From contig JAUPFP010000020.1 of assembly GCA_036925085.1 (NCBI GenBank), positions 688,501 to 752,500 on the forward strand: a DNA stretch of 64,000 nucleotides, read 5' to 3'. Origin of the DNA: Brachycybe producta (taxonomy: Eukaryota; Arthropoda; Diplopoda; Playtdesmida; Andrognathidae). The position numbers and the translations under genes were made by a program. Below, in pieces: positions 44,037 to 54,792 of the stretch. A model generated the notes under the pieces. That model made no database searches, had not been told where the DNA came from, and saw nothing but the letters and a program-made list of their open reading frames with translations. The first letter of the stretch is position 1. Each line of letters opens with the position of its first letter.

Positions 44037-47000
44037 TAAAGCTTCAAAGCTCAGGTGCCTGTCACGGCCTGAGCTCTGAACGAGGGACGTACCTCCGGGC
44101 GATCTCCAAATATGTGGATGTCCTGCGGAAGGCAGGGGTGCCTCTGGCAAGGTCTGCGGACCCGGAAATTACCCAGTGGGTATTTCCATTGCCATGCTCC
44201 ACATTAGAGGCCGTGTGCCGCCAGCTGGATCATGGTTTGCCCCCTCACCCTACATGCCTAGTGGTGAGGTGCTGGATCGTGCGCTCATCGAGCAGGCGGG
44301 AGGAGTTAGTGTGCCCATACCTCCTGTTGTGCCTGGGGAGTCTCTGGTTTCTGAGACTGTGCCCCAGTCTTCTGCATGTCTGGAATTACCGTCCGGTGTG
44401 GACGGTAAGGTGGACGGGAGGCAGAAGATTGATGGTGGGAGCCCCGGGTTCCCATCCCTGAGCTTCAAAGCCGGGCCTACGATGTAGGTTCACCAAGGGT
44501 GTGGGTGTCAATTGGCGATCGTCTGATGGAGATGATCGTAGACACCGGGGCCGACGTGTCGGTCCTAAGCATTACGGCGGCACGAGTGATGGAGTTGCCT
44601 ATAGATTAACTGGCGGTTCCTTCATTCCTTCTTGGAATGGGTGGGCACTCCATCGAGGTAGTAGGGGTCACAATTGTGGAATTGACCATCCACAAGAAAA
44701 CCATCAAGGTGCCTCTCCTTTTGGTGAAAGGAGAGGGCGAAGCGTTGTTGGGCGTTGATCACACCTCGCGCTTCGGCTTGATGGTTGATATCGTGCACCG
44801 GAAGGTCTACTTCCGGGAGGATGTCTGGACGGCACATCCAGATGCCCGCCAAGCTGCATTCACCAATCGAGCGCTTGCAGAACCTAGGGAGGTGGAAGCA
44901 ATTCCATCGCCGATACCCGGGGCTTTGCCTCAGGGACGGCAACTCCCAGTGAATCTGCCTGCACTCGAGAAGGTTGACGGGTGGGTGAACATTGTTTCAC
45001 CAGAGCTGCCCGAGACCAGAACCTCTATCGGGTGCGGAGAAGTTTGTTCTCTGCGACTGAGGAAGAATGTCTGGCTACCAGCCCACGTACGACGTGTCGT
45101 ATCCGTGACGTTGGTAGAGCATGCCGGCCCTGGTCAGCTGCTTCTCGTGGAGCCGCACCGGAAAGCCTTAGGTGGGCGTGGTGTGTTAGCAGTGGCAGGT
45201 ATCGCTGCAGCTAACCGGCTTGGCACGTATGATATCTGGCTTGAGAACGTGGGTAATGCACCTATTGCCCTGGAAACAGGAGAGGGTGTAGCCACGGCTC
45301 AAGCTGTGGAGGCTGCCATTGTGGTAGGGCTGGAAGAGCCGTCTAAGTTGAGAGGGGGAGACCCCACTGAGAAGACAGTTCGACCAGGGAAGTCCTCATC
45401 TAAGTTGAGAGGGGCGTCCGGAAATGGACGCCAAGTGCTGAATGTGGCGACGGCTCCCACTCTCGAAGAGTGTCTTAAGATTGGTCCCAATCTGAAGCCT
45501 GAAGAGGCGAGACAGCTTCGGGAGTTCCTGCTGGCACGCCGGGATCATTTCGCGTTCGACTTCACCGAGTTGGGTGAAACCTCTCTGGTCGAACATGCGA
45601 TCGATACCGGTGGGCAACCTCCAGTGCGGGAAGGATTGCGTCGAACTGCTCCAGCGGCCAGAGCAGTCGAGAAAGAAGAGGTGGCGAAGATGTTGGATGC
45701 AGGGGTTATCCAACCTTCGCGTAGTCCCTACGCGATCCCTATCTTGCTTGTCCGCAAGAAGGATGGTGGCTTTCGTTTTTGCGTGGACTACCGGAAACTG
45801 AATGCCCAGACAAAGCTGGATCAGTATCCGTTGCCTCGCATTGATGATGCGCTCGACTCGTTGGCCGGTGCGAAGTTCTTCGCTACCTTGGACCTGGCTA
45901 GTGGTTACTGGCAGGTTCGAATGGCTGAGCCAGACGTTGAGAAGACGGCATTCATTTGCTCTCAAGGTCTGTTTGAGTTCCGGAAAATGCCTTTCGGACT
46001 CCGTAATGCTCCAGCCACCATGCAAAGAGCGCTAGACCTCTTATTGGCAGGACATAAGTGGGAGACTTGTCTGGTGTACCTGGACGATATTATCGTCTTT
46101 GGGAACACTTTCGAGCAGTTTCTCGAGAGACTCTCCACTGTCCTTGGACTGTTACGAGGGGCGGAGCTAAAACTCCAGCCGAAGAAATGTTTCTTTGGCT
46201 TTAACAAAGTGCGTTATCTCGGTCACGTAGTAAGTGCCGAGGGAGTTGCTCCGGACCCGGATCTCGTACGGGCAGTCCAGGAGTTTGATGTACCGACGAC
46301 GATGACTGGCGTCCGCAGTTTTCTCGGACTTGCCAGTTACTATCGAAGGGTCATCAAGGACTTCGCCAAGGTGGCAAGGCCTTTGCATGATCTGACGAAG
46401 AAGGATGCGTCCTTCGAGTGGTCGGATCAGTGCAAACTAGCGTTCGCTCGGTTAAAGGCATTTTTAACCGAAGCGCCGGTACTCAACATGTACGATCCTC
46501 GTGGTGAGGTAATTATCCATACCGACGCTAGTGGGTACGGCTTGGGAGTCGTAGTTTACCAGAAGTTACCGGAGGACAGTGTCCCCCGTGTTCTGGCCTA
46601 CGCAAGCCGACTCATGAAAGGAGCGGAAACACGGTATTCGGTCACCGAGCAGGAGTGCTTGGCGGTCATGTTTGCCGTGGGTAAATTCCGTCCTTACCTC
46701 TTTAACCGGGAGTTCGTGATTGTAACTGATCACCATGCTCTTTGCTATCTGCAGACAGCCAAAAACCTGCAAGGCAGGTTGGGGCGTTGGCAGATGCAAC
46801 TACAAGAGTACCGGTTTAAGGTTCAGTATAGGAAGGGGACACTGCACATGGATGCCGACGCTTTGAGTCGGTATCCTGTTCGTGATGTGGCGGACCTTTC
46901 CTTACCTGAATACGTCAAAGCCGACGTAGGTGAGGTTATTTACCACGTCCGTTCCGAGGTGGATTGGGTCAAGGAGCAAGAGGCCGATGGCTGGTGCTCC

Positions 47001-48369
47001 AAAGTGAAGAGTGAAATCTTCCGTGACCCCAACTCGAACCTTTGGTTCAAGTTTGTGGTGACAGATGACTTGTTGTTTGCCATCAGATCCATCCAGGATC
47101 GGTTGAGAACTGTTCTGGTAGTTCCGAAGTCATGCAGGGCTTTCTGCCTTAGGAAGCTACATGACATTCCCGAAGCTGGTTACTTCGGGATGTTTAAGAC
47201 CTACCAGAGACTGCGCTCACGCTTCTACTGGATCGGTATGAAGCGGGACACTGCCGAATATGTGTCAGAGAGCGCGACAGTTCGCTCGAAGTCAGGGATT
47301 TGCCCAACCGATTGTGCCGGAGTACCCAGTTGATACCTGGGGAATGAACTTCGTTGGACCGTTTCCTGCATCTGTGGGTGGAGTCACCTATGTACTAATC
47401 ATGGTTGACTATTTCACCCGGTACGGTGTGGCAAGGGCGGTACGAAAGGCCACGGCCGCCTGTGTGGTGAAATTTCTGAAGGACGAGATCCTTTCGGTGT
47501 ATGGCACACCGAAAGCTCTTGTCTCGGATCGTGGGTCCCAGTTCTCCAGCAAAGTCCTGCTGAAGTTCCGGGAGCACTATAATATAGCGCATCACTTCAC
47601 AATGGCGTACCATCCGCAAGCTAATGGGCTTACGGAGCGTACGAACAAAACCGTAATGGAAACCATCAAGCGGTACCTTGATCCCCTCAAGGAACAGCGT
47701 GACTGGTGGGATAAATTACGGCCCGCCGTGTGGGCTTATAACACAGCTGTCCAGGAGAGTACCCAGGTCTCTCCGTATCAGTTGTTGTTTGGCCGTGAGC
47801 CCCGGTTGGAGATTGATAACCTCCTTCCGAACGGTCCAGTCCGCGACTTGCCTGACCTGCAAGCCGTGGAAGAGCAGGCTCGTCAACGTTTGACGGCTGC
47901 TCAGAAAAGGCAGAAGGAGCAGTATGACGCTGGCCGTGTGGAGCCTTCTCTTTATCAGCCTGGGGATCAGGTGTGGATAAGAGATCAGGCTGGGAAGCTC
48001 GGTCAGGCGAAGAAATGGAGCTTGGCCTATAAAGCTGAGAGGGGTACGGTGGTCCTGCAGTATTCCGACCTGATCTACGAAATAGAGTTCGTAGATGGGT
48101 ATGGTCGGAAGGTGCGTGACCGGTTTCACGTAGATAACCTTAAGCCGTACGTACCCACCTGTACCGTGAGGGAGGAAGATGGACTTGGAGTCTCTGACAC
48201 CTCCTCCGATGCAGACAGCGATGCCACGGAGGCTTCGGCGCGGAGTGGATTGACTCTGGCGCTAAAGCCACCGTCCGTTTTTTCGCCGGAGTCTACTGAC
48301 TCTGAGGCGGATGACCCCCTCCACCTCGGTACAATCTCCGTCCGCGGAGACCGAGGATGTATGAGGTGA
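44022..48369 (+). pseudogene. gypsy pol (PR, RT, RNase H, integrase)
   Basis: The order is protease, RT, RNase H, integrase, as in Ty3/gypsy. Protease region 44027-44630: a one-base deletion near 44446 and a TAA at about 44607 break it, just after DTGADVSVL. Frame 44637-47333 holds the RT (YLDDIIVF), RNase H (HTDASGYG, TEQECLAV, VTDHHAL) and the integrase start with H...GYFG instead of H...GHxG. A 17-base deletion near 47262 removes one Cys of the zinc module and shifts the frame. 47260-48369 has the integrase core, with the first catalytic Asp changed to Asn (WGMNF; Asp in the minus copy), SDRGSQF and GLTERTNK intact, and a C-terminal domain ending with an acidic tail. Inactive copy. Confidence 0.92.
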
Positions 48370-48511
48370 GTGGGTTTGACGCTCGAGTGGGAAGCCCCCA
48401 GGGAGGCCCCTATTGTGGGGTACTCTTTGGGAGTCCTTCCCCTGGTGGGAGAGAGCCGGCAGTCCGCTAGTTTGAGCGGACGGCTGGGAGAGGAGGCGGC
48501 CGGACGTTGCG

Positions 48512-51466
48512 GTGTTTGGGGCCCGCCACGGTTTCGGTAGAAACGAAGGTCGGCCCATCACCAGGTGTCCAGCCAAAGGCCCAACAAAATCGGTCCGGGG
48601 ACGGAGAAATCCGTCCGTAAAAACCTCTGTGCAATCGCCAATTACCGTCAATATAAGAGAATTGACGGTAAATGTCTCTACCCACCAGTTCCAGTCTTGG
48701 TGTAGGAGAATTCACCGTGTGTCTGCCCCTAAAAAGGCAGACGACGGTGAAATCTCCATGGTGACCATGCATGATGCGGCTGGTGACGTATTAGCTGCTA
48801 CTGCACGGCTATTAGCCTCTAAGACAGTGAATTTGGCGGCTAGGCGCCATATTGTTTGCAAATTGCACAAACAAAAAACGCCGGCACCACGTGTGGAAAA
48901 GAATACACAAATTCACCGTCTCAAAAGCGTGCCAAGACTGGAAAAAGAGGGCAAAACTAAAAAAGTAAGTCCCTCTAAGGGAAATTCCTTCTCCTGCCTG
49001 TTGGCAGTTCTCTTTTACTTGTTAACAGTGTGTTTTACGGTCGTTGACCGTATACACACGTGGTGGGTGTGGTTTCGCCGCCATGACTGTTGTCATGGTG
49101 GCCCAACCACTATGGAAAGCACTTTTCCGGCGGGTTCAGCCCGTCCGAGCGCCGTTTCGCTTGGGAAGGCCCAAGTTCGACGGTGTTTGGACGGTAGAAG
49201 CCTGCCAGGGAGTGGTTTGCGCCGTCCGAAGGCGGTAAAACACGGTTTTAACCGTGAATTGCCGACTTTGGACGGTGATAACGGCATTTTGCACGGTAGA
49301 AGTCCATGCAATGCCCTTTCCAACCGTCGGAACTCGGTGAAAGGGTGTTTTCACCGTCCGAAGGTGGTCAGCCATGGTTTTTACCGTGGATTACCTACTT
49401 TGGACGGTGGAAATCGCGATTCGCACGGTGAAATCCCGTGGAATACCCTTTCTACCGGTTCAGAAAAGGGGAAAAGTGGTTTCCACCGTGCGAAGGCGGT
49501 AAAACACGGTTTTGCCCGTGAATTACCGACTTTGGACGGTGAAAACGAGAATTCTCACGGTGAAAGTCCGTGGAATTCACTTTTTCATGGTAGAAACTTG
49601 TGTTTGACGGTCTCTTCCCTTTTTCACAGGATCACCACGGAGAAGGAGAAGGAGGAAGGCAACGGGAGTGGCCAACGGTCCCCTTCCCTCAGCCTGCTGC
49701 ATCCGGGGGATGCAAGGCTGTTGGAGTCGGGATCGGAGGGCTCCCCATCAGCTGGCGGACCGGAAACGGCTGATGCTACCGTGGAATCAGTTGATTCCCC
49801 GGCGGCAGAGGCCGTAGAAGGTCCGAAGTCTGCCCAGTCGACTTCGACCGGTGTCGGAGCCTTCTGGGGCAGATACCTGCAGTCTCCCTCCGGAGATACA
49901 GCTGCTACCCCCGTTCAGTCGGTGGCGGCGGTAGTTTCTCCGGTTGGAGAGGCTGAAGAAGCGGGTGTTGATGGTGGGAAAGCGCCTACCGGTGGGGTAA
50001 CCGCTAGTACCCCGGAACCCGGGTCTCCGGCTGTCCGAGACCTCCTAGACTGGTCTAGGGTGGTCGAGGACAGTGAGGACGTCTCCTTCGGAGCGTCCTT
50101 AGTCATTGACACGGAGATGGAGGTAGAAACCACCGTTGATTCGGTGGTTGACGCCTCAAGGCAGTGGCGGAGCCGTAACGCTTCTTCAGAGGGCTCTTCG
50201 AAGTCTGACGGGAGTAGTTCGGCCTCCGAGGGTAAACCGTCTGGGACGGGATCCCCCGGAGTTCTTCCCGCCGATCCAATGTCTTTGGAGGCCGTGGCTG
50301 TGTCCTTGGCCGAAGAAGAAAGCCGCTTGGATCGGTTGGATGAAGCTAGACGGGACATGGTCCAGGAAGGTGGCTTCCTGGTCGGAGACCGTAGATGCTT
50401 TGTCGGGGAGTGTCCGACCGTGCAGGTGAGGAAGGATGGCGCAAAGAAGCACAAGAAAAAGTCCGGAGCCGCACGGATCACTGCCAGAGCCAAGGCTCTC
50501 GCAGAGAGAGAGGCGATGCTCAAAGCTAAAGAGGAGGCGTTGAAAAGGTTTACGCCTGCTGTGGGGCTTCGAGCAGAGACTCTCGCCCGCCCTGACGGTT
50601 GTTCAGGGGCTGCTTGGCCAGAGAAGCCGGCTGCTGGATCGGATCTGCCCGAGGCAGTAGCTGGCCACTCCGGCTGGCGGTCGGACAACCCGAAGAGGGA
50701 CCGACGAGCGGAGAAGAAGGCTACCCAGCCTCCAGTACCCGCTCCCAGTAAAACGGGGAAATCTGTGAGTGGTGGTGGTGGTAAGGGACAAAAAAGGTCC
50801 CGCCCTCACACCCCACCAGTGGCTGAATGCTTTAGAGGCAAGAAGGCCAGGTCCTCCGGTCGAGGAAAGGCCTCCGAACCTCGGAAGCCAGAGAGCTTGG
50901 ATGACAAGCTTAAACGGCTTCAGGCTCAAGCAGCGAGCCTGCACCGACAGATCGCTCGTGCGGTCGGTGCAGGTGAGCGGCAGGAGTTTGAGCACCGGGC
51001 TGCGGAGTTCCTTCCCCTGCAGGGAATGCCAGCCCGGAGTCCGCTCAAAACAGGAGAACCTCCTGTCGGTCGTGGCGTCCCACCGATTGCGAGCACCACG
51101 ACCATCGCGGGCCAGAAGCGAATCGCCGAGAGGGAGGCGATGCAGGCTTCCAGTGCACCAGCCCATGGTGCGGAAGCCAAAGCTACTGGTGGCAAGAGTC
51201 AGCCGACTTTTGCACCGAAGGAGAAGTCTCTCCTTCGGGATGGTCGAGGAAGATTTTTCTACGAAGAAGAGTACGGCTCCGGCCGGAAAACCTTTGAAGA
51301 AGGAGTCCGTACACCCTTTTCTCCGGTCCATGGCGGCGGGGTATTCGATACCCTAGGACCTGAAACGTCAACCTCCCCTAGGCCTGAGGCTGAGGGATGG
51401 CGTATTGGCACATTGCCCCCGTATTCAGATGCAGAGGTGTATCTGAATAACCGGCTTGGTCTCTAG
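48512..51466 (+). CDS. gypsy accessory ORF3, unknown function
   Basis: An unusually long (984-codon) open frame between pol and the 3' LTR. The first in-frame ATG is at 48758; alternatively a spliced mRNA could enter at the acceptor-like TTTTTCACAG ending at 49629. In order: a hydrophobic stretch (CLLAVLFYLLTVCFTVV, about 48985-49040) that could span a membrane; three in-frame 132-bp repeats (44 residues each, sharing HGFxRxLPTLDG) at 49225-49600; a long acidic Ser/Pro/Glu-rich, probably disordered part; a lysine cluster (KKHKKKS) with coiled-coil candidates (ALAEREAMLKAKEEAL; LDDKLKRLQAQAASLHRQI). It ends at TAG 51464-51466 and continues in the same frame into ORF4. I recognise no family. 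An env-like position, but without clear envelope features. Confidence 0.7.
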   Translation: MFGARHGFGRNEGRPITRCPAKGPTKSVRGRRNPSVKTSVQSPITVNIRELTVNVSTHQFQSWCRRIHRVSAPKKADDGEISMVTMHDAAGDVLAATARLLASKTVNLAARRHIVCKLHKQKTPAPRVEKNTQIHRLKSVPRLEKEGKTKKVSPSKGNSFSCLLAVLFYLLTVCFTVVDRIHTWWVWFRRHDCCHGGPTTMESTFPAGSARPSAVSLGKAQVRRCLDGRSLPGSGLRRPKAVKHGFNRELPTLDGDNGILHGRSPCNALSNRRNSVKGCFHRPKVVSHGFYRGLPTLDGGNRDSHGEIPWNTLSTGSEKGKSGFHRAKAVKHGFARELPTLDGENENSHGESPWNSLFHGRNLCLTVSSLFHRITTEKEKEEGNGSGQRSPSLSLLHPGDARLLESGSEGSPSAGGPETADATVESVDSPAAEAVEGPKSAQSTSTGVGAFWGRYLQSPSGDTAATPVQSVAAVVSPVGEAEEAGVDGGKAPTGGVTASTPEPGSPAVRDLLDWSRVVEDSEDVSFGASLVIDTEMEVETTVDSVVDASRQWRSRNASSEGSSKSDGSSSASEGKPSGTGSPGVLPADPMSLEAVAVSLAEEESRLDRLDEARRDMVQEGGFLVGDRRCFVGECPTVQVRKDGAKKHKKKSGAARITARAKALAEREAMLKAKEEALKRFTPAVGLRAETLARPDGCSGAAWPEKPAAGSDLPEAVAGHSGWRSDNPKRDRRAEKKATQPPVPAPSKTGKSVSGGGGKGQKRSRPHTPPVAECFRGKKARSSGRGKASEPRKPESLDDKLKRLQAQAASLHRQIARAVGAGERQEFEHRAAEFLPLQGMPARSPLKTGEPPVGRGVPPIASTTTIAGQKRIAEREAMQASSAPAHGAEAKATGGKSQPTFAPKEKSLLRDGRGRFFYEEEYGSGRKTFEEGVRTPFSPVHGGGVFDTLGPETSTSPRPEAEGWRIGTLPPYSDAEVYLNNRLGL

Positions 51467-52024
51467 CAGGACCAGCCGGGAATGGAGGGTTGCCAATACC
51501 ACGGCTACTACCGTCTGGATGAGCCACTTCCAGAGCCGTGGGTAGCAAAGCTACCGCCGTACAACATGCGCCATGTGGTGGCGTTTGGTTGTGGAGGTTT
51601 TCCGGTTGTAATGGTCGTAAATCCGGTCCAGCAAACGTTTGCTATTTTGGATGTGGTGGGGCTAGATGCCGGAATAGTTCGTCTAGCCCGGCGTGAAGCC
51701 CCATTCATCCAACGTTTGCTGGGATGCGACTTAGGAGGTATGGCTGGACAGTTCATTACTGAGCCTCTACCAGGGTGCGAGACCGAGCCCGCGGTTGCCC
51801 TGGTGAACCTCCTAACAAGTCGGACGCTTCGCACGCGTCCGCAACTCCAGGATATTCCTTTCGAGGAATTCCGAGCCCTGGAGGAAAGCCGTCTTAGGGG
51901 GACGGTCTTCGACACTGGTTTTTGGTGGCGTAACACCCAGATGTGCCTGTGGTGGGCACGGTGGGCTGCGGAGTGGATGGGCTCCACTTTCACGACACCG
52001 CCAGAGAAGCCGTCCGGTACCTAA
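51467..52024 (+). CDS. gypsy accessory ORF4: compact C-terminal domain, in frame after UAG
   Basis: The same reading frame as ORF3, directly after TAG (context CTC TAG CAG G). The first ATG at 51482 gives 180 residues. It looks globular: the hydrophobic strand-like pattern VVAFGCGGFPVVMVV, then TFAILDVVGLD, a helix, LGGMAGQFITEPLP, and a Trp-rich end (WWRNTQMCLWWARWAAEW). Either it is the C-terminal domain of ORF3, reached by readthrough or cut off by a C-to-T change, or a separate protein. Its pattern resembles the end of the element A/B accessory ORF. Function unknown. Confidence 0.7.
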   Translation, partial: QDQPGMEGCQYHGYYRLDEPLPEPWVAKLPPYNMRHVVAFGCGGFPVVMVVNPVQQTFAILDVVGLDAGIVRLARREAPFIQRLLGCDLGGMAGQFITEPLPGCETEPAVALVNLLTSRTLRTRPQLQDIPFEEFRALEESRLRGTVFDTGFWWRNTQMCLWWARWAAEWMGSTFTTPPEKPSGT

Positions 52025-52101
52025 GAAGGTCAGGTTTGGGGAGCAATCCTGGCTGGCTTGACTGACCTGTTCCCGAGACGGAACAGGGAAGTTGAGAGGA
52101 T

Positions 52102-52882
52102 TGTGGCAACCTGGTCTGCTCTAATTTTAATTTTGATGGAGCAGACGAATTTCCCTATGGTGGTCTGCCTGACAGCTACAGTAGGCTGTTGGGACGGACG
52201 CCATTTTGGTGCCAGCAGACCTCTCACCATGAAGTCTATGGGTGAGAGGTCAGATGTGACCTCTGTCCCCTCCAGGTGGAGTTGCCTGGAGGTTTCCTGT
52301 GGCCTAGTCAACCACAGGATCGGGGCAGTTGGTTGTGAGCTTGTGTGGAGACCTGACCTGTGGATGGAGGTCAAGTGGACCTCCATTGTCCAGGTACATC
52401 TTATACCTCATCTTTTGCTTGGTGGCCACGGTGCCTTGGTTTTTGTATACCTCTCTTGGCTGGAGGGATATTTCCCAGCCAAGTGTGTAAATACTTATCT
52501 ACACGTCGTAAGTGTGAATAAATACGCTTTTTATCATCTTACTTTGTGTGTCGTGTCTATTTCTTGGGGAGTACCGCGAGGGGAGTGGGATTACCGGTTG
52601 GGGAAATCACCACCGTCCTTTGACCGTCTTTTTTCGGCCGGTACTCGTGTCGGCTCGCGGTAGAACCGGTGTTCTACCGCGATATTCTCGGCATGGCGGC
52701 GTGGTTTTTCGTCGTGTCCGTCGTGGGTGGCTCCTGGATCCGGCACATCCCAAAGGGAACACCGTGTGGAGGCGGCTATGGGTACGGTCCCGTCCCCGTA
52801 AGGAGCCGGTTGACGGTAAGTTTTTGCGGCAGTTTTGCGATTAATTTACCGGGTTATTGTAACGGTCCGGCGGGACGTTACA
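52102..52882 (+). mobile_element. 3' LTR of the full-length gypsy element
   Basis: 781 bp, TGTGGCAACC...GACGTTACA, preceded by a purine-rich tract (CAGGGAAGTTGAGAGGA) and followed by the duplication GCCA (52883-52886). It is nearly identical to the 5' LTR apart from the 159-bp block, indicating a fairly recent insertion into element B. Confidence 0.95.
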
Positions 52883-52987
52883 GCCACGTGTTGAGAGACA
52901 CTTCCAAAATCTGACACAATAAAGAATTCACAACGCATTACACCAGTTGGGAACCAGCAATAAACACATGCCCAACTGAGGACATTA
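52883..52987 (+). other. element B leader fragment between gypsy and LINE
   Basis: It continues element B (compare 19950-20050: GTGTTGAGA, ACACCAGTTGGGAA, GAGGACATTAT) until the LINE tail begins. Confidence 0.8.
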
Positions 52988-53063
52988 TTCAATTCAATTC
53001 AATTCAATTAAGTACACCTGCAATCAGCTCGAAAGCCATGTGGCAGGGAGGGATTGCTCCCAA

Positions 53064-54792
53064 TCACGACTGATTGTCATTATTTAAAAATAAGACATCA
53101 TCATGAAATTGAAATCGTCCTAACAAAGAACTATTCACAGGAAGAGTATTCCATAGTCTAATAACATTAGGAAGAAAAGACCAAAAATATGCATCAGTCC
53201 TAGCCATTAATTCTTTGAAAGTTTTTGAATGCCCAAATCTACCTTTACGAGGATTTCTAGTTAGTAAACCATTAAGCAGGGTAATGTTATCACAAGACAG
53301 CAAACGTCCCAGAAGAGCGAGGCTTTGCTCATTTCTTCGGCCTGCTAATGATTCCCATTCTAGCTCTTGGAGCATAGACGATACGCTGTCAGTATACGCA
53401 TACCGTCCCTTTACAAATCTTGCAGCCCTACGCTGCACCACTGCACTACCCTGCACCTATTTCTTCTAAATGGGTTCCAAATTGGGGAACAATATTCTAA
53501 AATATATCTAACTAGGGTAAAGTAACAGACCTTCTTGACATTTTCTTTACAATTTTTAAGGGTGCATTGGACAAACCGCAGCCTTTGATTAGCTTTGGCA
53601 ACTGCTTTGGTTATATGATCTTTCCAAAGCATGTCCTTGGACAAGGTTAAGCCAAGATATTTGATGGTATCAACATGGGTTAGCTGAACATCTCCCATTG
53701 TGTAATCTGCCATGAACGATTCTCGCTTTCGGGAAACTCGCATAACATTGCATTTACTCCTATTCAGTTGTAAATGCCACTCAGAGCACCACTCTTCAAC
53801 ACTGTCTAGATCTCTTTGGAAGACTTCACTATCCTCATTATCCCTAATCCTCCTGTAAACAACAGCATCATCTGCAAACAAACGCATAGTACTGTTGCAT
53901 CTGTCTGCCAGATCGTTTATGAACAGAAGGAAAAGCAGTCGTCCAAGAATGCTACCCTGAGGTACACCAGATGTTAGTTTAGCCCAGTCTGACACAGCAC
54001 CATCAATTTGGACTCGCTGCTGTCTATTTGATAAGAATGATGATGTCCACGAAATTACTTGTTTATTTAAGTTAAAAGTCATCATTCTTTTAATTAGTAG
54101 GGAATGCTTCACTGTATCAAATGCTTTTGCAAAATCTAAAAATACCAAGTCAAATTCGCCCTTACTATCCAAGCCAGAATGTATGTCTTGGATGAATAGT
54201 GCTAGCTGGGTATCACATGATCTGCCTTTTCGAAAACCATGCTGGTTTTCATGAATTAATTTATGGTTTTTAAATGCTTGATTGTATTAGAATAAATTAT
54301 ATGCTCGAGAGTTTTACAAACAATGGAGGTCAGAGAAATGGGTCTATAGTTCTTTGGACAATTTTTATCTCCTGTTTTAAGAATTGGGCAGATATTTGCT
54401 TGCCTCCATGCCTTAGGCAGTATACCACTATCAAGGGAATCTTGGAAAAGTTTACTTAAAAAAGGGCTAACTTCTGTGGCCAGCTCCTTTAGCAATCTTG
54501 GCGAGATTTCATCTGGACCAGCTGATTTATTAACATCTAGATTACAAAGCAAATTTTGTAATCCAGTGCAGTTTATGATTATATCAGGCATGACATGAAA
54601 TAAGGTGCCAAGTTGTGGTTCCTCATTGCCATCATTAGCATGAAAGACACTTTGGAAATAATCGTTAAGTGTGCTTGCAATAACCTGTTTGTCAGTACAG
54701 ACATCACCAAGTGGTGTTATAATTGAAGTTATATTATTTTGAATTTTGTTGAGATTTTTTACATATTTCCAAGTAAGCTTTTCACAAGACAT
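53064..54792 (-). pseudogene. LINE reverse transcriptase
   Basis: Three frames in series: 54792-54256 (fingers, with NKSAGPDEI, LPKAWRQANICPI and KNYRPISL), 54172-53411 (FLDFAKAFDTV, SGVPQGSILG, catalytic LFADDAVVY, KYLGLTLS) and 53456-53064 (thumb/C-terminal part, ending ...FHDDVLF). A stop or shift at about 54250 and another near 53440 inactivate it. The catalytic Asp pair is intact. Confidence 0.92.

Noticed and set aside
48512-49080. Accessory ORF3 as a retroviral-type envelope
   Set aside because: Only one hydrophobic stretch, near the N-terminal end; no signal peptide, furin site, cysteine pattern or C-terminal anchor was seen.
49915-50688. 257-codon antisense frame
   Set aside because: Lies opposite the accessory ORF in GC-rich DNA with biased codons; no motif. 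The same holds for the antisense frames at 45396-46025 and 50603-51331.
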